From: Deltaproteobacteria bacterium
Lineage (GTDB): Bacteria; Desulfobacterota; Syntrophia; Syntrophales; Smithellaceae
Length of the DNA: 32,144 bases
Direction: 5' to 3'
NCBI GenBank assembly: GCA_022703375.1
Contig: JAKLDS010000028.1
Span: 1-32,144 of the forward strand
Part shown: one piece after another, positions 15,598 through 23,882 of the stretch
Position numbering within the stretch: position 1 is the stretch's first letter
Layout of the letters: each line of letters starts with the position of its first letter
Translations under genes and position numbers: made by a program
The notes under the pieces: generated by a model
Seen by the model: the letters and a program-made list of their open reading frames with translations, nothing else
Told to the model about the DNA's origin: nothing
Database searches by the model: none

Positions 15598-15710
15598 CGG
15601 CCTGCCGGATTTGTACCGGCCACAAAATAGTAGCAATTTTTCGAATAGCAAATTATATAAGTATTTGCTTCTTCAATGATAAAAAACAAATAAAGGATAG
15701 TAATAACTTT

Positions 15711-17609
15711 ATGCGGCGAATAATAATTTTCTTTCTTTTAGCTGTTTTAGTTGGCGCCAATCTTTCGGGATGCGCGCTTGTTAAGTTAAGAGAGGATGTC
15801 CAGTTTTCCAAGGATTCCTGTCTGCTCTTCGGCGAAATAATCACCCCAGCCGATTTGCAAAAAACAATTGTCGTTGTCGCGTACAACAGAAACAAGGACG
15901 GTGTTACCATAGCCGATTACGCCCGGCTATCCGATGCCGACCAGTATGAGCTGCTTGTTCCCCAGGGTGAATATGAAATATTCGCTTTTGCGGATTCCTC
16001 TGACGATTTGTCTTACAAAAGCGGCGATTGGGCAGGCCTTTACGGAAAGCCAACTAAAATCATCGCCCAACCGGGCGGGGCAATCTACGGACTGGATATC
16101 GAGCTGAAAGCAAAGCTCAGGCAAGAGACGCCGGCGCTCAATGGCCTGCTGCTTGATTTTTCCGGCGGGAAGAAAAAACCGGTAACATCGGCAGGGGCAA
16201 TAGCAAATCTGGATGACCCCGTTTTTTCCGCGCAGCAGGGCCTCGATGGATTCTGGGCGCCGCTGGAATTTTTCAAGAAAGCCGGCTGCAATATTTATTT
16301 TCTCGAACCTTACGACAAAAATAAAACTCCCGTATTATTTGTGCACGGCGCCGCGGGCTCGCCGCAGGACTGGCGTCATTTCATCAACAATCTCGACCGC
16401 ACCCGCTATCAACCCTGGGTTTTCTACTATCCTTCGGGAGCAAGGCTGATAACTTCATCATTTTTGCTGCGCAAGAAAATTTACGACATCTTCAATAAAT
16501 ATAATTTTGAGCGCCTCTTTGTCGTGGCTCACAGCATGGGAGGGCTGGTCAGCCGCAGCGCCATGATCGAGAAGGATACCTATTCGGATACTGTGAAATT
16601 ATTTGTTTCCATCTCCACGCCGTGGGGCGGCGAAGAGATGGCCAAAACCGGCGTCAAAAGATCACCGGCGGTCATTCCCAGCTGGAAAGACGTTTCGCCG
16701 GACAGCGAGTTTATCAAAACGATATTCGCGACAAAAATACCGCCTGCCATCCGTTATTACCTTTTCTTCGGGCACAAGGGGGGCGGCAGCCTCTTTCGCC
16801 AGAATAACGACAACACGGTAACACTGGAAAGCATGCTGGATATGAGAGCGCAGGCCGATGCACTGAAAACAACCGGGTTTAATGAAGATCACATCAGCAT
16901 TTTATCGAGCCCGGAAGTGATGACGCAATTCAAAGCAGCGCTGGCGGCAACCGAAGCTAATCTGGAAAAGACTTACGTCCGGTCGAAGGGATATCTGAAT
17001 ATCAGACATTCCTTTCTGCCTGCCGGCGCCAAACCTCCCCTGCAGATGGCTCTGGTGCTGGCGCCTTCGGGCAACGATGAGCGCGAAACGCAATTAAAAA
17101 TCAATCCACTTCTCGCGGCCCAGGAAACAACAGGTATTGCACCCAAAAAATATGACGTCAGTTTATGCGCGCTGGGCTTTAAGACGGAGCCGGATAAAAT
17201 CACGCTGGATGTTCAGGCTGGCAAAATTGCCGATATTGATTTTGTCCTGAAACCGCAGGGGATGATTGCCAATTACATCACTGTGGCAACGGAGAAGGAA
17301 GAAAGCTTCTGGGGCTTTTACAAAGAATTGCCCGAAAATGTTAAAATCCGCACTATCGTTTTAACGGGAAACGGTTTGAACCGGACGCTGACGCCCGTCA
17401 ATGATATGCGTGACAGAGAAGTTCTCGCTGCATTTTTATCATCAAAAGACTACGCTTATAAAACTAATTTTGCTTTTTTTGATGTTCCGGAAGGCGAGTA
17501 CGATTTGCTGATCAAAGCCGATGGCTGCGAGCCTTATAAGACGAAAGTGAGAAGTCAGCCGGGTGATTTTGTTGTTCCGTCACCTTTAATGCTGATTATG
17601 AAAAAGTAA
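15711..17609 (+). CDS. Lipoprotein alpha/beta hydrolase (lipase-like) with C-terminal beta domains
   Basis: This 632-residue protein has a lipoprotein signal with lipobox LSGC (Cys about 21), so it is probably membrane-anchored in the envelope. Residues about 35-140 look like a beta-sandwich (VPQGEYEIFAFADSS). The alpha/beta hydrolase core has the oxyanion region LFVHGAAGSPQDW and the nucleophile elbow AHS275MGG. The next strand is SISTPWGG. A His candidate lies in FNEDHISILSS. The C-terminal 200 residues include two carboxypeptidase-regulatory-like beta segments; FDVPEGEYDLLIKADGCEPY is typical. An esterase or lipase on outer-membrane or extracellular lipids is plausible; the substrate is unknown. 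It is followed 27 bp later by the GNAT gene. Confidence 0.83.
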   Translation: MRRIIIFFLLAVLVGANLSGCALVKLREDVQFSKDSCLLFGEIITPADLQKTIVVVAYNRNKDGVTIADYARLSDADQYELLVPQGEYEIFAFADSSDDLSYKSGDWAGLYGKPTKIIAQPGGAIYGLDIELKAKLRQETPALNGLLLDFSGGKKKPVTSAGAIANLDDPVFSAQQGLDGFWAPLEFFKKAGCNIYFLEPYDKNKTPVLFVHGAAGSPQDWRHFINNLDRTRYQPWVFYYPSGARLITSSFLLRKKIYDIFNKYNFERLFVVAHSMGGLVSRSAMIEKDTYSDTVKLFVSISTPWGGEEMAKTGVKRSPAVIPSWKDVSPDSEFIKTIFATKIPPAIRYYLFFGHKGGGSLFRQNNDNTVTLESMLDMRAQADALKTTGFNEDHISILSSPEVMTQFKAALAATEANLEKTYVRSKGYLNIRHSFLPAGAKPPLQMALVLAPSGNDERETQLKINPLLAAQETTGIAPKKYDVSLCALGFKTEPDKITLDVQAGKIADIDFVLKPQGMIANYITVATEKEESFWGFYKELPENVKIRTIVLTGNGLNRTLTPVNDMRDREVLAAFLSSKDYAYKTNFAFFDVPEGEYDLLIKADGCEPYKTKVRSQPGDFVVPSPLMLIMKK

Positions 17610-17636
17610 CGGCAGGCTTTTGTTATCAACTTCTGC

Positions 17637-18173
17637 ATGGAGAATAAACACATGGTTGATGACACCGGCATAGAAACATGGACTCTTGATGACGGGAAGA
17701 AGTTATCATTGCGCCGCATCTCGCCTGCTGATGCCGCCAGAGAACAGGAATTTGTCCGTAATCTTTCCGATAAATCACGCTACTTGCGCTTTCACGGAGT
17801 CGTCAGGGAACTCAGCCGGAAAGATCTGGAGAAGTTTACGAATCCCGACCCGCGCAATTCGGAAGCGCTGATTGTTCTTTATAATGGGGAAAAACACGAA
17901 CAGGAAATCGGCGTGGCAAGGTTCGTGATTAATCCGGATGGCACAAGCTGTGAGTTTGCCATTGTCGTTGCCGATGAATGGCAAAACCGCGGCCTCGGAT
18001 CATGGCTGATGAAAGCGTTGATAAAGCGCGCTCAATGGCGCGGGTTAAAACGCATCTGCGGCTATGTTCTGGAAACCAACTTAGGAATGCGCCAACTGGC
18101 CAAAGGGTTAGGTTTTACAGAAACCAGAGCCCCTGATGACATCTCCGTATTGCTGGTGACAAAAAATCTATGA
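17637..18173 (+). CDS. GNAT family N-acetyltransferase
   Basis: This 178-residue single-domain acetyltransferase transfers acetyl from acetyl-CoA to an amine. The acetyl-CoA pyrophosphate loop is EWQNRGLGSWLMKALI (about 112-127). The opening LDDGKKLSLRRISPADAARE and DKSRYLRFHGVVRELSRKDL resemble the GNAT domain appended to bacterial Pat-type protein lysine acetyltransferases, without the CoA-ligase-like half. Protein acetylation is therefore possible but unproven. It follows the lipoprotein hydrolase gene and precedes a second lipoprotein gene on the same strand; no functional tie is evident. Confidence 0.85.
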   Translation: MENKHMVDDTGIETWTLDDGKKLSLRRISPADAAREQEFVRNLSDKSRYLRFHGVVRELSRKDLEKFTNPDPRNSEALIVLYNGEKHEQEIGVARFVINPDGTSCEFAIVVADEWQNRGLGSWLMKALIKRAQWRGLKRICGYVLETNLGMRQLAKGLGFTETRAPDDISVLLVTKNL

Positions 18174-18267
18174 GGAATAGCGCAATCACTGCCGGGGCAG
18201 TTTCGAAGATAAAGGCCGGATAAAGGATGCGGTATCATTACCCGCGTATTTAAAGAAGGGGGACATT

Positions 18268-18975
18268 ATGAAAAATTTATCATCTTTTATAGTTTTATCA
18301 GTATGTATTTGCCTTTCCGCCTGCGCCTTGATGCCGGCAAAAAGCGACATTCAAATTGCGCCCGTATCGGAAGTGCTCAATGCGGTGAAAGACGAACTTA
18401 ATGCTTATCTGGCCACTAAACCGTCAGTTCCGATAACCAAGGGGATTTGTAATCGGGAAAATGCCGGAAACAATAACGTTGATCTTGTGCCGACCGCAGT
18501 GACGCTGACACTGCAAACAGCAACGGCTCAAACGAGTTCGCCAAGCGTTGGGCTTTTAGCGCCGATTGGCGTAATCAGCTTTGATCCTTCATATTCAGGC
18601 GCATACTCACGCTCCCGGACACAAACATTACAGGTTCCTTTGAAAGTGGATGCAACGACAAAGCCGCAACCCGTGACGCCGGGTGAACATCCGATAGCCA
18701 AAGCGATTGCTGAATTCCGCGACGAATTGTTAAAGGTGAATCATGATAAAACGCCGTGCCTCAGCGCGGAGCAGGAAATAATACTGACTATTGCTTTTGA
18801 TGTTGTAAATAAATCTACCGGCGGTTTCGCTCTTAAATTGGCGTTTTTAAGCATTGGCGACAAGGAAACATTAAATGAAGAAGCCCATCAAAAGCTCGAA
18901 ATGAAATTCAAGTTTGCAGGTGGTTCCTGGTTTCTGCTCTATAAGGACAAGGACAAAGTGAGAGAAGCGCATTAA
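18268..18975 (+). CDS. Hypothetical lipoprotein
   Basis: This 235-residue protein has a lipoprotein signal and lipobox LSAC (Cys about 20). I do not recognise the family firmly. The mature part opens VSEVLNAVKDELNAYL and contains VDLVPTAVTLTLQTATAQ, then a hinge and a strand ending RTQTLQVPLKV. This vaguely resembles the pattern of small trypsin-co-occurring (Trypco2-like) domains, a low-confidence resemblance. A second segment (IILTIAFDVVNKSTGGFALK) appears to be another beta region. The start has an AAGAAGGGGGA site upstream. Function is unknown; an envelope location is likely. Confidence 0.7.
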   Translation: MKNLSSFIVLSVCICLSACALMPAKSDIQIAPVSEVLNAVKDELNAYLATKPSVPITKGICNRENAGNNNVDLVPTAVTLTLQTATAQTSSPSVGLLAPIGVISFDPSYSGAYSRSRTQTLQVPLKVDATTKPQPVTPGEHPIAKAIAEFRDELLKVNHDKTPCLSAEQEIILTIAFDVVNKSTGGFALKLAFLSIGDKETLNEEAHQKLEMKFKFAGGSWFLLYKDKDKVREAH

Positions 18976-19045
18976 CTCCTTATCTTCTCCGGCGCAACGG
19001 ACAGGGCGGCGTCAAGTTAATTGAATAATTGAAGGGAATAAGGAG

Positions 19046-19100
19046 GGAATAAGGGGTCAAATCTTTATGGAATAAGGGGTCAAATCTTTATTCTTGACAT
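19046..19100. repeat. Left-end repeats of the transposase unit
   Basis: Two perfect 23-bp direct copies beginning GGAATAAGGGG run head to tail at 19046-19091. The second overlaps the left inverted repeat (19076-19100), which ends TTCTTGACAT. The transposase stop codon (19082-19080) lies inside this repeat. Confidence 0.85.
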
Positions 19101-20087
19101 TTGCTCAATTTGCTTCTGCAGCAGCTCATACTTTTTGCGCAATTGCGGTTCTTTTTGCATTCGGAAAAGCATCCTCTTGCGCGCCTGGCTTACCGCGCTG
19201 TAATCAATGCCTCCCAGCAGTCTGCCAATCTCCGGCTGCGTAATCCGGCAGATACGATACAACAATTCCATTAAAATGGCTCTGTCTTCCGATTGTCTCC
19301 CCTTAGTACAAATATCCTCTCTTTTCAACCCAGCCAATTGCAAATATTGCTCTATCAATTTATTCGGTGTTATTTCTTTTGCCAATTCTCGTAAAGCGGG
19401 TTGCTCCCGGTCTGATTTCTTCTCCTTGCTGAATATTTGCTTTATTCCTTCGACAAAATCATCATTGCCGATTATGCCATGTCCTTTCCCCTTTTCCAGC
19501 GGGCTTGCCTTCGCCTCCCGGAAGCCTTCCTCAACAAACTTCCGATAAGCATTTCTTGATTTACGATTATCGCCACCGAAATATTCCAGAACAATTTCAT
19601 AATTAATAAATTTCTGTCGGTTCTTTTCCAAAAGATAACCCGGCAAGCTTGTATTATTGCTGTTTATTAATAATTCCCATTTATCTTCCTGGTTTTCTTT
19701 CGATTTCATTCGTAAAGGATTCAAATGTATATAACGGGATACTTCCTGAAGGTAATTATCTGCATCAATCAAAAAGGCTTTATATCTGCCCTGGTATAAA
19801 TGCCCGGTGCGGTGGTATTTGCGGTTGAATGCGCCGGTATAGCTGATATTGAAATGGCGCATGAATTGAGAGAGGTTGCCTTCCGGTGTGCACAACAGAA
19901 GATGGAAATGGTTAGGCATGCAGGCGTAGGCGGTAAGCTTAACATCGAAGATGTCCAGTGACCGGGCAAGCAGTTGGAAGAATTTATCAAAGTCTTCCTT
20001 ATTCCTGAATATTTCTTTCCGTTCATTGCCACGGCAGGTGACATGGTAGAAGGCATCAGGGTATTGGATTCTTAATGGGCGTGTCAT
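19080..20087 (-). CDS. REP-associated-type Y1 (HUH) transposase with DnaA-like C-terminal domain
   Basis: This 335-residue transposase opens MTRPLRIQYPDAFYHVTCRG, the hallmark of RAYT/Y1 proteins. The HUH motif is HFHLLL in MPNHFHLLLCTPEGN, and the catalytic-Tyr region is YLQEVSRYIHLNPLRM. These act by single-strand cleavage and 5'-phosphotyrosine joining at hairpin ends. The last 80 or so residues (RAILMELLYRICRITQPEIG, then RLLGGIDYSAVSQARKRM) resemble the DnaA domain IV helix-turn-helix that binds DnaA boxes, probably giving DNA recognition. All motifs look intact and no stop interrupts it. It sits downstream of the acyl-CoA synthetase/KASIII pair. Confidence 0.88.
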   Translation of the reverse strand: MTRPLRIQYPDAFYHVTCRGNERKEIFRNKEDFDKFFQLLARSLDIFDVKLTAYACMPNHFHLLLCTPEGNLSQFMRHFNISYTGAFNRKYHRTGHLYQGRYKAFLIDADNYLQEVSRYIHLNPLRMKSKENQEDKWELLINSNNTSLPGYLLEKNRQKFINYEIVLEYFGGDNRKSRNAYRKFVEEGFREAKASPLEKGKGHGIIGNDDFVEGIKQIFSKEKKSDREQPALRELAKEITPNKLIEQYLQLAGLKREDICTKGRQSEDRAILMELLYRICRITQPEIGRLLGGIDYSAVSQARKRMLFRMQKEPQLRKKYELLQKQIEQMSRIKI

Positions 20088-20118
20088 GGAGGTGTCTTTT
20101 ATCGATTATAATTCAAAA

Positions 20119-20178
20119 TGTCAAGAGTAAAGATTTGACCCCTATTCCCCTAGAAAGATTTGACCCTAATCCTATTCC
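20119..20178. repeat. Right-end repeats of the transposase unit
   Basis: ATGTCAAGAGTAAAGATTTG begins the right inverted repeat (20119-20143), matching the left end at 24 of 25 positions. A second copy, AAAGATTTGACCCTAATCC onward (20154-20178), is slightly diverged. The TAG stop of the KASIII-like gene (20174-20172) falls in the second copy. Confidence 0.8.
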
Positions 20179-21197
20179 GGACCCCATTTCACGATCATCG
20201 CTCCCCAAACGTAACCAATCCCGGCGGCAATAATCGCCATAACGGTACCGTCTTTGATCCTGCCCTGTTTAAGGCCTTCTTCCAGCGAGAGCACCTGATC
20301 ACACTGTCCGACATGGCCGTATTCGCTCAAATAAATTGAATTCTCCTCGGTCAATCCGAGAGATTGCAGCATCGATTTATGCATGGAATGTTTGATATGC
20401 AGAATATTCAGATAACCCAGATCTTTTTTCGTCATGTTGGATTTCTTCAGAGCCATCTCGATACATTTGAACCAGTTCGGCACCGAAACTTCACCCAGCC
20501 TCTTTTTATAGTACTCGATATCAGTAAACGCAATCCGGTAAGCCCGGTTAAGATTATCTTTGGTTATCGGTTCTGCTACACCGCCAACCGGCATCATGCA
20601 GCCACGGGCCAGTGATCCGTCCGTTATCAGATGGGAACCAAGAAGCAAATTTTTTGTCACGTTTTTCTCGATAATCATGGCAGCGCCGCCGCCGGCCAGA
20701 TCGAACATCATCGATGATGCCGGGTCTGTGTAATCCAGAAAATCGCAGTTTCTGTAACCGCCGACTATCATAACCGAGTTTATGCTGTCATCGGCTATCA
20801 GCATATCTTTGCCCATTTTCATGGCGCCGATGAATGAGCAGCATTTTTGCTCTACATCCACCGCCCAGGCGTTGGTGGCGCCGATTTTTTCCTGAATATA
20901 AATTCCCGAAGTGGTGAGAGGATATTCTTTCCACTCTTCGCCGACACACAGAATCACATCAATCTTTTTCGGATCGTAATTGAACTTCTTCAGGCAATTC
21001 AAGCCGGCCTTTACGCCCATTTCCTGCGTTCCGTCATCCGGTCCCGGAATAGCTTTTTTAACCAGACCCATCTTTTCAATGATGGCCTGTTCACTCCAGA
21101 CACCTTTTGTTGCTTTGGCTATGTCGGCTGCCGTCATGATATTTTCCGGCACGTACGAAGACCAGGCAACGATTCCTACATTCGGTTTGTTCGCCAT
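20172..21197 (-). CDS. 3-oxoacyl-ACP synthase III-like (KASIII/thiolase fold) protein with Cys-His-His active site
   Basis: This 341-residue thiolase-fold protein would condense an acyl-CoA with another thioester. The nucleophile is C119 in AVDVEQKCCSFIGAM (family: AxDxxxxCxxF). The His of the FabH HQAN motif aligns with HIKHSMHKSM. The FabH Asn (YGN) is replaced by His in YGHVGQCDQVLSL, so the triad reads Cys-His-His. That suggests a relative of fatty-acid KASIII rather than FabH itself. AAAGGGAT precedes the ATG. It is the second gene after an acyl-CoA synthetase (105 bp apart, with a stem-loop between), both divergent from a TetR gene. A catabolic or special acyl-CoA condensation or cleavage is plausible; the substrate is unknown. 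Confidence 0.82.
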   Translation of the reverse strand: MANKPNVGIVAWSSYVPENIMTAADIAKATKGVWSEQAIIEKMGLVKKAIPGPDDGTQEMGVKAGLNCLKKFNYDPKKIDVILCVGEEWKEYPLTTSGIYIQEKIGATNAWAVDVEQKCCSFIGAMKMGKDMLIADDSINSVMIVGGYRNCDFLDYTDPASSMMFDLAGGGAAMIIEKNVTKNLLLGSHLITDGSLARGCMMPVGGVAEPITKDNLNRAYRIAFTDIEYYKKRLGEVSVPNWFKCIEMALKKSNMTKKDLGYLNILHIKHSMHKSMLQSLGLTEENSIYLSEYGHVGQCDQVLSLEEGLKQGRIKDGTVMAIIAAGIGYVWGAMIVKWGPE

Positions 21198-21243
21198 AAT
21201 ATTATCCCTTTCTGCAACACTTCATAAAATAATTAATGAGACG

Positions 21244-21292
21244 CAAATTTCAGAAATGGAAAACCCTGAAATTTGTCAGTCGCATTATGCCC
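21244..21292. repeat. Stem-loop between the acyl-CoA synthetase and KASIII genes, related to a sequence at 28330-28356
   Basis: CAAATTTCAG (21244-21253) and CTGAAATTTG (21266-21275) form a perfect 10-bp stem with a 12-nt loop. The right arm plus flank (21266-21292) matches 28330-28356 at 23 of 27 positions by my count, so this may be a dispersed repeat. As an intercistronic hairpin it could also tune the relative expression of the two genes. Confidence 0.6.
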
Positions 21293-21302
21293 TCCTGCGT
21301 TG

Positions 21303-22823
21303 TCAGTTATTATCCGGATTGCCGTGTTCCTTTTTCAGAATGAATTTCTGAACGGTTCCCTTCGCCACGGTAATCGGCATATTATCAACTATCACCATGT
21401 ATTTAGGTATTTTGAATTTTCCCAATCTTTCTTCCAGATACTTCTGCAGCTCTTCCAGCGTCAGCTTCTGACCCGGTTTTAACTTGATTACCGCTTTGCC
21501 GACTTCATTCCACTTTTCATCTTTAACGCCGATTACAGCCGCAATGGCTACTGACGGATGAGTGCCGATATGCATTTCGATTTCCGCGGGATAAACATTG
21601 ATGCCCCCGGATTTAATCATATCTTTTTTGCGCCCGACAACGGAATAATCGCCGTCCGCGTCAACTTTAAACAAGTCCCCGGTGTGGAACCAGCCGCCGG
21701 CCAGCGCCTCGGCGGTTGCTTCCGGTTTTTTCCAGTAGCCGCCGAATAAATGGCCGCCGCGGATGAGGAGTTCGCCTTCTTCACCCGGCGCAACTTCCCT
21801 GCCGTCGTCATCCACAATCTTCATATCCACATGGGGCATGGGCTTGCCGACTGTGCCTAATTTTCCGTTGCCGATGAAGTTATTGGGGCCGGCTTCGGTC
21901 AAGCCGTAGCCTTCGAACATCTTAACGCCACGGGCCGTAAAGGCATCGTATATCTGTTTGGTAAGAGGCGCACCGCCATTACCGATTGTCCGCAGTGATG
22001 ATAAATTCGCAGTTTTAAAATTAGGCGCCGTCATCATCATCATGAGCATCGTGGGAACACCGCCGCAGAAGGTGATTTTTTCTTTCTCGATGACATCCAG
22101 CAACTGCTTGGGATCGAAACCGGCCAGCAAAACGCATTTGCCGTGGCAGTGAAAAATCGGCAGCGTTACGGCATTCCATCCGCCGGTGTAATAAAGAGGA
22201 AAATGTATTGTCGTGCTGTCGGACCCGGTAAGCCCCCAGCCAATGACTGAATTGAATGAATTCCATGTTATTGTGCCATGAGTCAAAAGGGCGCCCTTCG
22301 GTAAACCGGTGGTTCCCGCCGTATAAATGACCAGTGCGGGATCATTCTCTTTAATATCAACTTCGGGCGGCCTTTTAGCGGATAAGCCGTCCCAGATGGC
22401 AGGCAGACTGACGCCCTCACTGGCGTCGTTATCCAGGCAAATATAGTGGGGTATTTCAACCTTTTGCTTGAATCCGGCGACGATCTGCTGATGATGCTTG
22501 TCAAAAAATATTGCCTTGGGTTCGGAATCAGTCAAATAATAAATAAATTCGGCAGGCGCCAGCCGGGAATTCAGAGGAACAAACATTGCGCCCAATCTGA
22601 TCGTTGCAAAAAATAAAATCATGTACTCGGCGCTGCTCAAGGATAAAATGGATATGCGATCACCCTTGACGATTCCCAATTCCTTCCGCATGAAGTTCGC
22701 CATTTTGTTGATTTCTTCCGACAGTTTTCCATAGGTGTAACGGCGGTTTTTAATTGCATCAACCAAAGCCTCCTTGTCAGAATAGCTTTGACCCCAACGG
22801 CCAATCCAATCTCCATAAAGCAT
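21303..22823 (-). CDS. Acyl-CoA synthetase (AMP-forming, class I adenylate-forming)
   Basis: This 506-residue enzyme activates a carboxylic acid to acyl-AMP and then acyl-CoA. The ATP-binding loop is YTAGTTGLPKG (167-177), A5 is EGYGLTEAGP, A7/A8 is HTGDLFKVDADGDYSVVGRK followed by KDMIKSGGINVYP, and the catalytic Lys is about K488 in ITVAKGTVQKFIL. Length and order are standard for FadD/MenE-like ligases. The substrate is not readable; long-chain, medium-chain and aromatic acids are all possible. AAAGGAG precedes the ATG. It is the first gene of a pair with the KASIII-like enzyme and shares an intergenic region with a divergent TetR, so induction by an acid or acyl-CoA ligand is likely. Confidence 0.92.
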   Translation of the reverse strand: MLYGDWIGRWGQSYSDKEALVDAIKNRRYTYGKLSEEINKMANFMRKELGIVKGDRISILSLSSAEYMILFFATIRLGAMFVPLNSRLAPAEFIYYLTDSEPKAIFFDKHHQQIVAGFKQKVEIPHYICLDNDASEGVSLPAIWDGLSAKRPPEVDIKENDPALVIYTAGTTGLPKGALLTHGTITWNSFNSVIGWGLTGSDSTTIHFPLYYTGGWNAVTLPIFHCHGKCVLLAGFDPKQLLDVIEKEKITFCGGVPTMLMMMMTAPNFKTANLSSLRTIGNGGAPLTKQIYDAFTARGVKMFEGYGLTEAGPNNFIGNGKLGTVGKPMPHVDMKIVDDDGREVAPGEEGELLIRGGHLFGGYWKKPEATAEALAGGWFHTGDLFKVDADGDYSVVGRKKDMIKSGGINVYPAEIEMHIGTHPSVAIAAVIGVKDEKWNEVGKAVIKLKPGQKLTLEELQKYLEERLGKFKIPKYMVIVDNMPITVAKGTVQKFILKKEHGNPDNN

Positions 22824-23153
22824 CTTATCATTTCTCCTTTCTGATGGCTTACGCCATAACTATTCTCATTACCCCTTTTAAAAACCGGCTCTTGACCGCT
22901 TTGTAAATCAATCTTGTGCTTTCGTCAAGAAAAAAATTAGCTAACTACTTGTATTCATTGAACTAATACTGAACAAGAAACGGTTATTGTTCATTTATCA
23001 AATATGAATTATAAGAAAAACAATGATTTGCAACGCAGAAAAATCAGAAGGGGAAATTCGTCTCCGTAATAAATATCTTTTCGAAACAAATATCCTAGAT
23101 GAATTTATCCTGCCGGACAGGCGACAGCAAACCAGACGCGGGAGTTTTCTGAT
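22824..23153. promoter_or_regulatory. 330-bp divergent regulatory region (acyl-CoA synthetase / TetR)
   Basis: There is no gene in this stretch. Toward the synthetase, TTGACG (22928-22923), 17 nt and TACAAA (22905-22900) make a moderate promoter. It is bracketed by TCTTGAC (22890-22896) and GTCAAGA (22924-22930) in inverted order. An inverted repeat TGAACAA-N10-TTGTTCA (22970-22993) lies between the two genes and is a candidate TetR operator. A further TGAAC half-site is at about 22958. The promoter for the TetR gene is not clear. Confidence 0.5.
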
Positions 23154-23798
23154 ATGCAAAGACTCAAAAATGAAATTAAAGAAAAAATTATAACGATTTC
23201 CATCGCTGAATTTTTGAAAAAAGGATTTATGGCAGCGTCATTGAGAGATATCGCCAGGGCAGTCGGCATCAGCACCGGTAATCTTTATAATTATTTTCCC
23301 GGTAAGGAGCAATTATTTTACGCAATTGTCGAAGATGTCAAACGGGAAATTGATTTAATCGGAAATTATGCCGTAAACCGTATTTTCTGGGGTATTTTTG
23401 ACAGTGACGAGAAGATGTTACAGTACATTGAGTTAATCTCCGAGATTCATTTTAACCTTCTGAAAAAGTACGGGAGGGAATTTGTTATTCTCCTGGAATG
23501 CAGTAAAGGCACCAGGCTGCAAAATTTCAAAATGAATCTGATTAGCAGAACGGAAAAAAGCTATTTTCACATAATCAAGGGAAGGGGCGTTTTAGGCGAC
23601 GAAAATATCAGAAAATATCAATATCTGATGCACATTATCAGCGCGAATTATATAGATGGTTTAGTTAAAATTACCAGAAATTACAAGAGCTATAAAATGC
23701 TGAAGAGCGATCTCTACCTCTTTAATGAATACCACGTTAAAGGAATGGTGACTTTTTTCCGACAAATCCCATCGCCGGTTGAAAATAAATTGTCCTGA
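23154..23798 (+). CDS. TetR/AcrR family transcriptional regulator of the acyl-CoA synthetase locus
   Basis: This 214-residue protein has a TetR helix-turn-helix at about 14-55 (IAEFLKKGFMAASLRDIARA, then VGISTGNLYNYFPGKEQLFY). The C-terminal ligand domain is divergent and helical. Start ATG 23154 is preceded by GGGAG. It is divergent from the acyl-CoA synthetase/KASIII operon with a 7-bp-arm inverted repeat between them. By analogy with FadR/PsrA-type TetR proteins it may sense the acyl-CoA made by the synthetase; that is inference. It is convergent with the GNAT gene that follows. Confidence 0.88.
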   Translation: MQRLKNEIKEKIITISIAEFLKKGFMAASLRDIARAVGISTGNLYNYFPGKEQLFYAIVEDVKREIDLIGNYAVNRIFWGIFDSDEKMLQYIELISEIHFNLLKKYGREFVILLECSKGTRLQNFKMNLISRTEKSYFHIIKGRGVLGDENIRKYQYLMHIISANYIDGLVKITRNYKSYKMLKSDLYLFNEYHVKGMVTFFRQIPSPVENKLS

Positions 23799-23815
23799 TA
23801 TTTTCCAATTAATGA

Positions 23816-23854
23816 CAAAACGGGATTCGGCCGCCAAACTTCAGCGCCGTTTTG
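23816..23854. terminator. Convergent terminator-like inverted repeat
   Basis: CAAAACGG (23816-23823) and CCGTTTTG (23847-23854) form an 8-bp stem around 23 bases, followed on the plus strand by TTTGG. It lies between the stops of convergent TetR and GNAT genes. The large loop and short T-run make it a weak call. Confidence 0.45.
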
Positions 23855-23882
23855 TTTGGTTTGCTGTTTCGATATTTTAAAA

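Larger units (their letters stand above)
19046..20178. mobile_element. Y1/REP-type transposase unit with inverted ends
   Basis: The unit contains one transposase gene on the minus strand, flanked by copies of a sequence with core GGGGTCAAATCTTTA. On the left are two exact 23-bp tandem copies (19046-19068, 19069-19091). On the right are two inverted copies (about 20129-20148 and 20154-20178). The inner 25-bp stretches 19076-19100 and 20119-20143 are inverted repeats with one mismatch. No target-site duplication is obvious. The right-hand copy contains the stop codon of the KASIII-like gene. Confidence 0.75.
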
